NCBI GenBank assembly: GCA_948468985.1
Contig: CAOKKG010000010.1
Coordinates: 1-33,592, forward strand
DNA length: 33,592 nt
Source: an uncultured Eubacteriales bacterium
GTDB taxonomy: Bacteria > Bacillota > Clostridia > Christensenellales > Christensenellaceae
Direction: 5' to 3'
In this document: positions 23,123-30,007 of the stretch, piece by piece
Position numbering within the stretch: position 1 is the first letter of the stretch
Layout of the letters: every line of letters starts with the position of its first letter
Notes under the pieces: generated by a model
Seen by the model: only the letters and a program-made list of their open reading frames with translations
Databases searched by the model: none
Told to the model about the DNA's origin: nothing
Made by a program: the position numbers and the translations under genes

Positions 23123-24214
23123 ATGGGTTCGTTTTACGGAGAAAATATCCATCTTTCGATTTTCGGACAATCGCATTCCCGAGCCATCGGCATGAGCCTG
23201 GACGGCCTGCCAGCGGGGCGGGAGGTCGATCTCGGGGAGCTTGCTGCGTTTCTCGCGCGGCGCGCACCGGGGAGGAACGCCTATTCCACCAAGCGCCGGG
23301 AGGCGGATCTCCCGGAGATCCTGGGAGGGATCGTGGATGGAAAGACCTGCGGCGCGCCGTTCGCGGCGATCATCCGCAACACGAATACGCAATCCGGTGA
23401 TTACGACAATTTGCGGGAGGTTCCGCGCCCGGGGCATGCGGATTATACGGCACAGCAAAAGTTCGGCGGTGCGCAGGATGTGGCGGGCGGCGGACATTTT
23501 TCCGGCCGCATGACGGCGCCGTTGTGCATTGCGGGCGGAGTCTGCCGACAATTACTGGCACAGGAAGGCATTTTCGTGGGTGCGCACATCGCGGCCATCG
23601 CGGGTGTCCGGGACCGGGCGTTTGACCCGGTGCGCGTGGGGCGTGCAGAGCTTTCCGCCCTGGCGGCGAAGGAATTCCCCGTGTTGGAGGATGCGCAGGG
23701 CGCGGCGATGCGCGATGCGATCGAACGGGCGCGCCTGGACGGCGATTCCGTGGGCGGCATCGTCGAATGCGCCGTGATAGGCGCGCCCGCAGGACTGGGC
23801 GATCCGATGTTTTTTGGCATGGAAAACCGATTGGCGGCGATCCTGTTCGGCATCCCCGCGGTCAAGGGATTGGAATTCGGCAATGGCTTTGCCTGTGCGG
23901 AGCTGCGCGGGAGCGAGAATAACGATGCGTTCTGCGTGCGGGACGGGCAGATCCAAACGGAGACCAACCGGCACGGCGGCATTCTCGGCGGCATCACCTC
24001 AGGGATGCCCATCCTGTTCCGCGTGGCCTGTAAGCCGACGCCTTCGATCGGGCGGCCGCAGCAAAGCGTCCGCATGCGGGAGGGGACGGAGACGACGCTG
24101 CAAATCCAGGGACGGCACGATCCCTGCATTGTCCCGCGGGCGGTACCCTGTGTAGAGGCGGCGGCGGCCATCGCCGTGTACGACGCGTTTTTGAGCTATC
24201 GAAAGGAGAGATGA
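23123..24214 (+). CDS. aroC: Chorismate synthase
   Basis: Makes chorismate from EPSP using reduced FMN, the last common step. 363 residues. Signature stretches are FGQSHSRAIGMSLDGLPAG near the N-terminus, RPGHADYTAQQKFG in the middle, a GGHFSGRMTAP FMN-binding segment, GGILGGITSGMP, and GRHDPCIVPRAVPCVEA in the C-terminal third. It starts at the base after the aroA stop and ends one base before the pheA ATG. All conserved motifs are intact. Confidence 0.97.
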   Translation: MGSFYGENIHLSIFGQSHSRAIGMSLDGLPAGREVDLGELAAFLARRAPGRNAYSTKRREADLPEILGGIVDGKTCGAPFAAIIRNTNTQSGDYDNLREVPRPGHADYTAQQKFGGAQDVAGGGHFSGRMTAPLCIAGGVCRQLLAQEGIFVGAHIAAIAGVRDRAFDPVRVGRAELSALAAKEFPVLEDAQGAAMRDAIERARLDGDSVGGIVECAVIGAPAGLGDPMFFGMENRLAAILFGIPAVKGLEFGNGFACAELRGSENNDAFCVRDGQIQTETNRHGGILGGITSGMPILFRVACKPTPSIGRPQQSVRMREGTETTLQIQGRHDPCIVPRAVPCVEAAAAIAVYDAFLSYRKER

Positions 24215-24215
24215 C

Positions 24216-25358
24216 ATGCAACGGGAAGAATTGCAAACGCAGATCGACAAGATCGACGAACAGATGCTGGCACTTTTTCGGGAACGCATTGAGGCGGCCA
24301 AGCGCCTGGCGCTGTGCAAACAGGAAGAGGGTTTGCCGGTGCAGGATCCCGCGCGGGAACGCAAAATATTGGCGCGCATGAGCGAGCAGGCGGGCGAGGA
24401 GCTTTCGACCTATGCCTATGCGCTATATTCGGACATCCTGGACATGAGCAAGGCGAGCCAGGAAAAGGCGCTGCACCCGACCTCGCCGCTCCGCGAGCAG
24501 ATTGAGCGCACCATCGAGCAGACGCCCCGCCTGTTCCCGGAATCGGCGGTCGTCGCTTGTCAGGGCGTAGAGGGCGCATATTCGCAGCAGGCGTGCGACA
24601 AGCTCTTTTCGCACAGCGATATTTTGTATTTCAACAGCTTCGAGGGCGTATTTTCGGCGGTGGACAACGGACTTTGCCGGTACGGCGTGCTTCCGCTCGA
24701 AAACAGCACGGCGGGGTCGGTCAACAAGATTTATGATCTCATGATGAAGTACAACTTCCACATCGTGCGCAGCACGCGCCTCAAAATCGATCACAACCTG
24801 CTGGCCAAGAAAGGGACGAAGGTCGAAGGGGTGCGGGAGATCTTTTCGCACGAGCAGGCAATCAATCAGTGCGGCGAATTTCTGCGCAGCCTGCCGAATG
24901 CGAAGGCGACCGTGTGTGAAAACACGGCGATTGCGGCGCAGCGCGTGGCGGAATCCGACCGGGACGATGTGGCGGCGCTTTCCTCCCGCGCGTGCGCGGA
25001 GCTGTACGGCTTGGAGGCGCTGGCCACCTCGGTGCAGGATCGCGGCAACAACTATACGCGGTTCATTTGCATCTCCAAACAGCCCGAGATCTACCCCGGG
25101 GCGGACAAGACGAGCATTATGATGGTGCTGCCGCACCATCCGGGGGCGCTGTATAAGGTGCTGGCGCGGTTCTATTCGCTGGACATCAACCTGACCAAGC
25201 TGGAAAGCCGCCCGCTGCCCGACCGGGATTTTGAATTCATGTTCTATTTCGATCTGGTTGCGTCCGTCTATTCGCCGCGCTTTGCGGAATTGATGGCGGG
25301 GCTGGACGGCCTGTGCGAGGCGTTCAAATACCTCGGCAGCTATTCGGAGGTCCTCTGA
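24216..25358 (+). CDS. pheA: Bifunctional chorismate mutase / prephenate dehydratase (P-protein)
   Basis: Converts chorismate to prephenate and then to phenylpyruvate. 380 residues in three parts: chorismate mutase (AroQ helical type, about 1-85, LQTQIDKIDEQMLALFRERI and RIEAAKRLALCK), prephenate dehydratase (about 112-290, LPLENSTAGSVN at 159-170 and the catalytic TRF at 281-283), and an ACT domain (about 298-375) with ESRP at 330-333, the Phe-binding motif. The mutase also supplies prephenate for TyrA, which lacks one. Feedback by Phe is expected from the ACT domain. The final A of its TGA is the first base of the next ATG, a one-base overlap. Confidence 0.97.
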   Translation: MQREELQTQIDKIDEQMLALFRERIEAAKRLALCKQEEGLPVQDPARERKILARMSEQAGEELSTYAYALYSDILDMSKASQEKALHPTSPLREQIERTIEQTPRLFPESAVVACQGVEGAYSQQACDKLFSHSDILYFNSFEGVFSAVDNGLCRYGVLPLENSTAGSVNKIYDLMMKYNFHIVRSTRLKIDHNLLAKKGTKVEGVREIFSHEQAINQCGEFLRSLPNAKATVCENTAIAAQRVAESDRDDVAALSSRACAELYGLEALATSVQDRGNNYTRFICISKQPEIYPGADKTSIMMVLPHHPGALYKVLARFYSLDINLTKLESRPLPDRDFEFMFYFDLVASVYSPRFAELMAGLDGLCEAFKYLGSYSEVL

Positions 25359-26584
25359 TGGCGGGAAGGTACGGCTTGCTGGGCGAAAAGCTGGGGCACA
25401 GCTTTTCGCCGGAGATCCATGCGCAGCTGGCGGACTATGCTTACAGCTTGATCGAAAAGCGGCCAGAGGAGCTGGACGCCTTTTTTACCGAAAAGGCGTT
25501 TGACGGGCTGAATGTCACGATCCCCTATAAAAAGGCGGTGCTTCGGTATCTACAGGAGCTTTCCCCGCGTGCGCGCAAGATTGGGTGTGTCAATACGGTG
25601 AAAAAGCGCGCGGACGGCAGCCTGTATGGAGACAACACCGACTATGACGGCTTTTTATACCTTCTGCGCCGGCTGGGCGTTTCGGCGGCGGGGAAAAAGG
25701 CGATCGTGTTGGGCAGCGGCGGCGGGTCGCTGACCGCCTGTACGGTGCTCCGCGAGGAAGGTGCGGCGGAGGTGGTCGTGATCTCGCGCAGCGGCCCGGA
25801 CAATTATGAAAACCTTTTGCGGCATTATGACGCGCAGATCGTCGTCAATACAACGCCGGTCGGGATGTACCCGAACAACGGCCACGCGCCCATCGACCTG
25901 CGGCCATTTGTGCGCTGCGAGGCCGTGGTGGACATCGTCTACAACCCGGCGCGGACGCAGCTCTTGCTCGACGCGGAACGGTTGGGCATTCCGGCGATTA
26001 ACGGGCTGCCGATGTTGGTGGCGCAGGCCAAGCGGGCTTGTGAGGTATTTTTGGACGAGGAGATCGGTGATATGCGGGTGGAGGAGATCACCCGAAAGAT
26101 CGAAAAAAGGATGTGCAATGTGATTCTGATCGGCATGCCAGGCAGTGGAAAGACAACGATCGGGCGCGCATTGGGCGAGCTTTGTGGGCGCGAAAGCGTG
26201 GACATCGACGCCTGCATTGTGCAGCGCATCGGGAAGAGCATCCCGGAATTCTTTGCAGAGCAGGGGGAAGCCGCCTTCCGTGCAGTGGAAACGCAGGTGC
26301 TTGCGGAGGTCTGCAAGCGAAGCGGGATCATCATCTCGACGGGTGGTGGCGTGGTGACGCAGCCGGAGAACCGCGACCTGCTCCGGCAAAACGGCGAGGT
26401 GATCCTTTTGGAGCGGCCGCTTTTGGAGCTCTCGATTGCGGGACGGCCTGTCTCACAGAGCCGGAGCGTGGAGGTGCTGGCCAGGGAGCGGATGCCCCTC
26501 TACCGGGCGTGGAGCGATCGGCGTTTTGCCTGCCACGGTGTGTGGCAGACGGCGCAGCAAATCAAGGAGGAATTGGGATTATGA
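25358..26584 (+). CDS. aroE-aroK: Fused shikimate dehydrogenase and shikimate kinase
   Basis: One 408-residue polypeptide carrying two pathway enzymes. Residues 1-about 245 are shikimate dehydrogenase: GHSFSPEIH, NVTIPYKK with the catalytic Lys, VNTV, GDNTDYDG with the catalytic Asp, the nucleotide loop GSGGGSL, NTTPVGMYP and NGLPMLVAQAK. Residues about 252-408 are shikimate kinase: P-loop GMPGSGKTTIG (259-269), VDIDA, GEAAFRAVE, STGGGVV and a lid region GRPVSQS. The junction KIEKRMCNVILIG has Met252 (codon at 26111) exactly where a free kinase would start, so the fusion joined two ORFs almost scarlessly. Start at 25358 is where AroE similarity begins. Fusion would pass shikimate straight to phosphorylation. 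Confidence 0.95.
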   Translation: MAGRYGLLGEKLGHSFSPEIHAQLADYAYSLIEKRPEELDAFFTEKAFDGLNVTIPYKKAVLRYLQELSPRARKIGCVNTVKKRADGSLYGDNTDYDGFLYLLRRLGVSAAGKKAIVLGSGGGSLTACTVLREEGAAEVVVISRSGPDNYENLLRHYDAQIVVNTTPVGMYPNNGHAPIDLRPFVRCEAVVDIVYNPARTQLLLDAERLGIPAINGLPMLVAQAKRACEVFLDEEIGDMRVEEITRKIEKRMCNVILIGMPGSGKTTIGRALGELCGRESVDIDACIVQRIGKSIPEFFAEQGEAAFRAVETQVLAEVCKRSGIIISTGGGVVTQPENRDLLRQNGEVILLERPLLELSIAGRPVSQSRSVEVLARERMPLYRAWSDRRFACHGVWQTAQQIKEELGL

Positions 26585-27015
26585 AATTTCTGGTCATCAA
26601 CGGGCCAAACCTCAACTTTTTGGGGATCCGGGAACCGAACATCTATGGCGCGCAGACCTTTGTGCAATTGCTGCGCTTTATCGAAGCGGCGGCGCAGGCG
26701 GAGGGCGTGGAGGTCGAATGCTTCCAGTCTAATCACGAAGGCGCTATTGTCGACGCGATTCAGCAGGCCTATTTCAACCACATAGACGGGATCGTCATTA
26801 ACCCGGCGGCCTATACGCACACGAGCGTCGCTATCCTGGACGCGCTGAAGGCAGTGAGCATCCCGGCGGTGGAGGTGCATCTGTCGGACATCTACACGCG
26901 GGAGGAATTCCGGCATGTGTCCTATCCTTCGCTGGTCTGTAAAAAGTCCATCTATGGCAAGGGTTTTGAGGGTTATCGCGAGGCGATTCAGTTTTTGAAG
27001 GAATATCTGGCTTGA
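26581..27015 (+). CDS. aroQ: 3-dehydroquinate dehydratase, type II
   Basis: Dehydrates 3-dehydroquinate to 3-dehydroshikimate, third step. 144 residues, the normal type II length. NGPNLNFLGIREPNIYG with the catalytic Arg and Tyr, SNHEGAIVDAIQQA, INPAAYTHTSVAILDAL with the conserved Asn and His side chains, and VHLSDIYTREEFRHVSY are all present. Last gene of the operon, ATGA overlap with aroEK, followed after 16 bases by a strong terminator. It completes the pathway set, so no shikimate-pathway step is missing from the operon. Confidence 0.97.
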   Translation: MKFLVINGPNLNFLGIREPNIYGAQTFVQLLRFIEAAAQAEGVEVECFQSNHEGAIVDAIQQAYFNHIDGIVINPAAYTHTSVAILDALKAVSIPAVEVHLSDIYTREEFRHVSYPSLVCKKSIYGKGFEGYREAIQFLKEYLA

Positions 27016-27030
27016 AGCGGAAAATCAGAG

Positions 27031-27071
27031 AAAAAAGGCTTTGGCATCAGAGGTGATGCCAAAGCCTTTTT
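27031..27071. terminator. Bidirectional terminator between aroQ and bioY
   Basis: Perfect 18-bp inverted repeat (27032-27049 with 27054-27071, core GGCTTTGGCATCA / TGATGCCAAAGCC), four-base loop, A-run on the left and T-run on the right. It ends the aro operon on the plus strand and bioY on the minus strand. The last codons and the TGA stop of bioY (27047-27049) lie inside the stem. Confidence 0.95.
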
Positions 27072-27601
27072 GTTGCGAGCGCAGCCAGGGAGAGTTTGAG
27101 CGCATCGGGCAGAAGGAAGGGGACGACGCAGCGCATAAGCGCCGTGCTGAGCCCTATGGGGCCGGTGTTTCGCAGGTAGAGGAGCAGGTACCAGGCCGTC
27201 CCGAAGGCATAGCAAAGGGCGAGCCCGAAACAGAAGGCCAAAAAGAGGGAGATGAAGCTGCGTCCAAACCGGGAAATGATTGCCCCGGAGATCAACGCCA
27301 TCAGGAGGAAACCGACCAGGTATCCGCCCGTCGTGCCAAATAAAACGCCCATCCCACCGGAAAATCCGGAAAAGACGGGGACGCCTGCCGCTCCGAGCAG
27401 CAGGTAGATGCCGATGCTTAAAAGGGCGCGCCTGGTGCCCAAGAGACCGATGCAGAGGGAGACGGCAAAGGTTTGCAGTGTGAAGGGGATGATCGTGGGG
27501 ATGGAGACCCAAGAACAAATGGCGATGAGCGCGCTGAACAGGGAGATATAGGCGATGTTTTTTGCAGAAAAGAGAGCTTTGGAAAAAGTGCTGCGGGACA
27601 T
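27047..27601 (-). CDS. bioY: Biotin transporter S-component BioY
   Basis: Integral membrane protein of 184 residues with about six helices, the substrate-binding S-component of an ECF biotin transporter. Characteristic segments are AKNIAYISLFSALIAICSWVSIP, PFTLQTFAVSLCIGLLG, LLLGAAGVPVFSGFSGGMGVLFGTTGGYLVGF. AAAGGAG lies nine bases before the ATG at 27601; an upstream in-frame extension to 27661 crosses the predicted promoter and was rejected. No ECF ATPase or T-subunit is nearby, so it either uses a shared ECF module or acts alone. The upstream BirA-type operator predicts repression when biotin is plentiful. Confidence 0.95.
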   Translation of the reverse strand: MSRSTFSKALFSAKNIAYISLFSALIAICSWVSIPTIIPFTLQTFAVSLCIGLLGTRRALLSIGIYLLLGAAGVPVFSGFSGGMGVLFGTTGGYLVGFLLMALISGAIISRFGRSFISLFLAFCFGLALCYAFGTAWYLLLYLRNTGPIGLSTALMRCVVPFLLPDALKLSLAALATKRLWHHL

Positions 27602-27632
27602 GCGAAAAACTCCTTTGTGAATTTGCTGGCTT

Positions 27633-27686
27633 ATTATCGCACATTCAAGAATAAGTGTCAACCAAAATTAGAATATAGGTTTACAA
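27633..27686 (-). promoter_or_regulatory. bioY promoter with BirA-type operator
   Basis: Minus-strand promoter TTGACA (27656-27661), 17-base spacer and GATAAT (27633-27638) with TGC before the -10. Overlapping its -35 is GTGTCAACC (27655-27663), a 14-base spacer, and GGTTTACAA (27678-27686). The right half matches the TTGTAAACC-N14/15-GGTTTACAA consensus of biotin repressor BirA fully, and the left half at seven of nine positions. Confidence 0.88.
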
Positions 27687-27765
27687 AATAAAGGGAAAAG
27701 ACGACATACAAGGCTTCCTCTTTGCGCCACGGGGTGGCTTTTTCCCTGAAAGTACCGGCAGCAAT

Positions 27766-27808
27766 GCAAAAAACGCCTTGACGATTTCGCCGTCAAGGCG
27801 TTTTTTGC
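27766..27808 (-). terminator. Terminator of the murB-rapZ-whiA-crh operon
   Basis: Perfect 18-bp inverted repeat (27766-27783 with 27791-27808, core AACGCCTTGACG / CGTCAAGGCGTT), seven-base loop, with an A-run that gives a U-tract on the minus-strand transcript. It begins 12 bases after the Crh-like HPr stop. T-rich flanks make it usable from the other strand as well. Confidence 0.92.
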
Positions 27809-27819
27809 GGGATGCGCGC

Positions 27820-28095
27820 TTAGAGCATGTCCGGCGGCAATTCGCCAGTCTCGGCGAGACGGCTCAGCGCGTCGATGGCGGCCTGCTCGTCCTTGCCGTT
27901 GGCGACGACGGTGATGGTGCCGCCCTCCTGGATGCCGAGCGAGAGGACGCCCATGATGCTCTTGGCGTTGATCTTCTTATTTTCGCACTCGATCAGGATC
28001 TGCGATTCAAAATGCCCGGCCACATGTGTCAGCATGGAAGCTCCTTTGGATTTCAGCCCCGAAGGGATGTGGATGGTGAGTTCTTTGTACAGCAT
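27820..28095 (-). CDS. crh: Crh-like HPr paralogue with Lys at position 15
   Basis: Protein of 91 residues of the HPr family, with the phosphorylation loop replaced: residues 12-19 read SGLKSKGA where HPr has SGIHARPA, so His15 is Lys, Arg17 is Lys and Pro18 is Gly. Ser46 and its surroundings (NAKSIMGVLSLG at 43-54) are intact. Such a protein cannot carry PTS phosphate but can be phosphorylated on Ser46 by HPr kinase, the condition in Bacillus subtilis Crh (where position 15 is Gln). It follows whiA by 32 bases and is last of the murB-rapZ-whiA group. AAAGGAGG precedes the ATG. HprK is encoded about 4 kb upstream in the same strand. A role as CcpA co-effector or other carbon signal is inferred. 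Confidence 0.85.
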   Translation of the reverse strand: MLYKELTIHIPSGLKSKGASMLTHVAGHFESQILIECENKKINAKSIMGVLSLGIQEGGTITVVANGKDEQAAIDALSRLAETGELPPDML

Positions 28096-28127
28096 GCGAA
28101 GAATCCTCCTTTGTGAGTTGTGAAACT

Positions 28128-29075
28128 TTATTTTTCCGGATGCGCGGAACGAATGGCGTCCGCAATCTCCGCGATTTTTCGAAGTCGGTTGTTGATGCCC
28201 GAACGGCTCAAGCCGTCGCTTAAGAGGGCGAGCTCGCTGAGCGGAGCCTCGGGGTATCGTAGGCGGAGTTCCGCCGCCTCCCGCAGCGCGGGGGAAAGGC
28301 TTTCCAAGCCCTGATATTCGGCGATGAGCTGAATATTCCGGGTCTGCGCCATGGCGGAACGAACCACCTTGTCGATGTTGGCGTTTTCAAAGTTGATCTG
28401 CCGGTTGACTGTGTTGCGGATGTCCTTTACCATGCGGGCATTTTCCAGCTCCAGCATGCAGCTGTGCGCGCCAGTGAGCGTCAATACTTCGCTGATGCTC
28501 TGCGCGTCCTTCAGATAGGCGGAAAATCCGCTCTTGCGCTCCAGGCACTTGGCATGCAGAGAAAAGTGCGCGAGCACTGCGATGACAGCCTGTGCCGAGG
28601 CGCGGGAACCGGAGATGAACTCCATGTGATAATCCCTGTTCGGGTCGGAAATGACGCCGCCGCCCAGGATCGCCCCGCGTAGGTACGCCGCCCGGCACCC
28701 TTCCTCTGCGAGCAGGGCCGCAAAAAGCGGCGAAGCCGAATCGATGCGGAAGGGGAGGGCGAACGGGATGGCCAGATCCTCCAAAAAGGCGGGCGGGTCC
28801 GCCGGCTGGATGCGCAGCTCATAAATCTCCTTTTGCAAGGGGCTGCTGCTCTGCCGGAGCTGTGGGTCCATGTCATATAGGCGCTTGACGAGTGAAAAGA
28901 TGCGCGTCACGACACTCTTATGCTCGGTGAGCAGCTTGAGGCGGAACCCCCCGGCACCGAGAGAGAGCGTCCCACAGGCATGCGCCAGCCCGGCCAGCTC
29001 GGCACAGATGCAGGGTTTTGTTTTCAGCGGAACGAGGCAGAGATCCTCCTTCACGCGCGCGGAAAAAGACGGCAT
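28128..29075 (-). CDS. whiA: DNA-binding protein WhiA
   Basis: Protein of 315 residues with an N-terminal LAGLIDADG-like (degenerate homing endonuclease) fold and a C-terminal helix-turn-helix. It begins MPSFSARVKEDLCLVP and shows AELAGLAHACGTLSL, YLRGAILGGGVISDPNRDYHMEF, NANIDKVVRSAMAQTRNIQLI and an HTH region around EAPLSELALLSDGLSRSGINNRLRKI. It controls sporulation septation in actinobacteria and influences chromosome segregation and division in Bacillus. It follows rapZ by nine bases. In B. subtilis yvcK lies between rapZ and whiA; here it does not. Confidence 0.95.
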   Translation of the reverse strand: MPSFSARVKEDLCLVPLKTKPCICAELAGLAHACGTLSLGAGGFRLKLLTEHKSVVTRIFSLVKRLYDMDPQLRQSSSPLQKEIYELRIQPADPPAFLEDLAIPFALPFRIDSASPLFAALLAEEGCRAAYLRGAILGGGVISDPNRDYHMEFISGSRASAQAVIAVLAHFSLHAKCLERKSGFSAYLKDAQSISEVLTLTGAHSCMLELENARMVKDIRNTVNRQINFENANIDKVVRSAMAQTRNIQLIAEYQGLESLSPALREAAELRLRYPEAPLSELALLSDGLSRSGINNRLRKIAEIADAIRSAHPEK

Positions 29076-29084
29076 AAGATCGCC

Positions 29085-29972
29085 TCACTTTGCCGAAAAC
29101 CGGCGGCGGACGGCTGCCTGTTCCAAATTGATGTCGCGGTGCTCCACGCTGGCGCGGCAATGGAGGGCACACAGCCGCCCATAGAGCGCCTCGGCTAATG
29201 CGACGCTGCGGTGCATGCCGCCGGTGCACCCGATGCCGATGGTCAATTGCTTCTTGTCCTGCTGCAAATAGAACGGCGACAGGTGCAGGATCATCTCGCA
29301 GGCCTTGTCCAAAAAGAACTGTGCCTCCGGAAAGCCGAGCACATAGGCGCTGACCTTAGAATCGAGCCCGGTGCTTGTTCGGAATTTCTCGATATAAAAC
29401 GGATTGGGCAAAAAGCGCATGTCAAACACCAGGTCGGCGTCGATCGGGATGCCGCGCTTATACCCAAAGGAAATGACGGACAGGAGCATGCGCAGGTCGC
29501 TTTGTTCCTGATAGCGCTGATGCAAGACGGCCGAGAGCTGCCGCACGGTGTAGGTGCTGGTGTCGAGGACATAGGATGCCATGTCCTTGATGCGCTGCAA
29601 CCGTTCGCGCTCGGCAAAGATGCCGGACAGGATGTTGCCGCTGCCCGAGAGCGGGTGTTTGCGGCGGGTCTGCGTGAAGCGGCTGACCAGCGTGCTGTCG
29701 GAGGCATCGAGGAAGATGATATCCAGCGAGACATCCATTTGTTTCAGTTCCTCGATGGCATCATAGATGGATTCAAACATGGCGCCCATGCGCATGTCTG
29801 CTGCGAGCGCGATGTTTTTGGGTGGGTTGGGGCTGGCCATACAGATCCGCACGAATTGCGGAATTAGGGCGGGCGGAATATTGTCCGCACAAAGGAAATC
29901 GATGTCCTCCAGCGTCTTGAGGGCGGAGGATTTTCCCGCGCCTGAAATGCCGGTGATGATCGTTACTTTCAT
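29085..29972 (-). CDS. rapZ: RapZ/YvcJ-family nucleotide-binding protein
   Basis: Cytoplasmic protein of 295 residues. N-terminal P-loop GISGAGKSS at 8-16, a second segment LDASDSTLVSRFTQTRRKHPL, SFGYKRGIPIDADLVFDMRFLPNP, and the C-terminal signature IGIGCTGGMHRSVALAE. RapZ in E. coli controls glmS mRNA through binding of small RNAs; in Bacillus YvcJ has nucleotide-binding and GTPase activity of less clear role. AAAGGAG lies nine bases before the ATG at 29972; the upstream frame to 30071 was rejected for lack of similarity. It sits between murB and whiA, a common order in Clostridia. Confidence 0.95.
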   Translation of the reverse strand: MKVTIITGISGAGKSSALKTLEDIDFLCADNIPPALIPQFVRICMASPNPPKNIALAADMRMGAMFESIYDAIEELKQMDVSLDIIFLDASDSTLVSRFTQTRRKHPLSGSGNILSGIFAERERLQRIKDMASYVLDTSTYTVRQLSAVLHQRYQEQSDLRMLLSVISFGYKRGIPIDADLVFDMRFLPNPFYIEKFRTSTGLDSKVSAYVLGFPEAQFFLDKACEMILHLSPFYLQQDKKQLTIGIGCTGGMHRSVALAEALYGRLCALHCRASVEHRDINLEQAAVRRRFSAK

Positions 29973-30007
29973 GCCTGCGTACTCCTTTCGCAAAATTTGC
30001 CGCCGCC

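Noticed and set aside
22691..23551. Minus-strand frame of 286 codons opposite aroA and aroC
   Set aside because: Antisense to two conserved enzymes, no ribosome site, low-complexity basic composition.
24423..25139. Minus-strand frame opposite pheA
   Set aside because: Antisense shadow with no supporting start site or motif.
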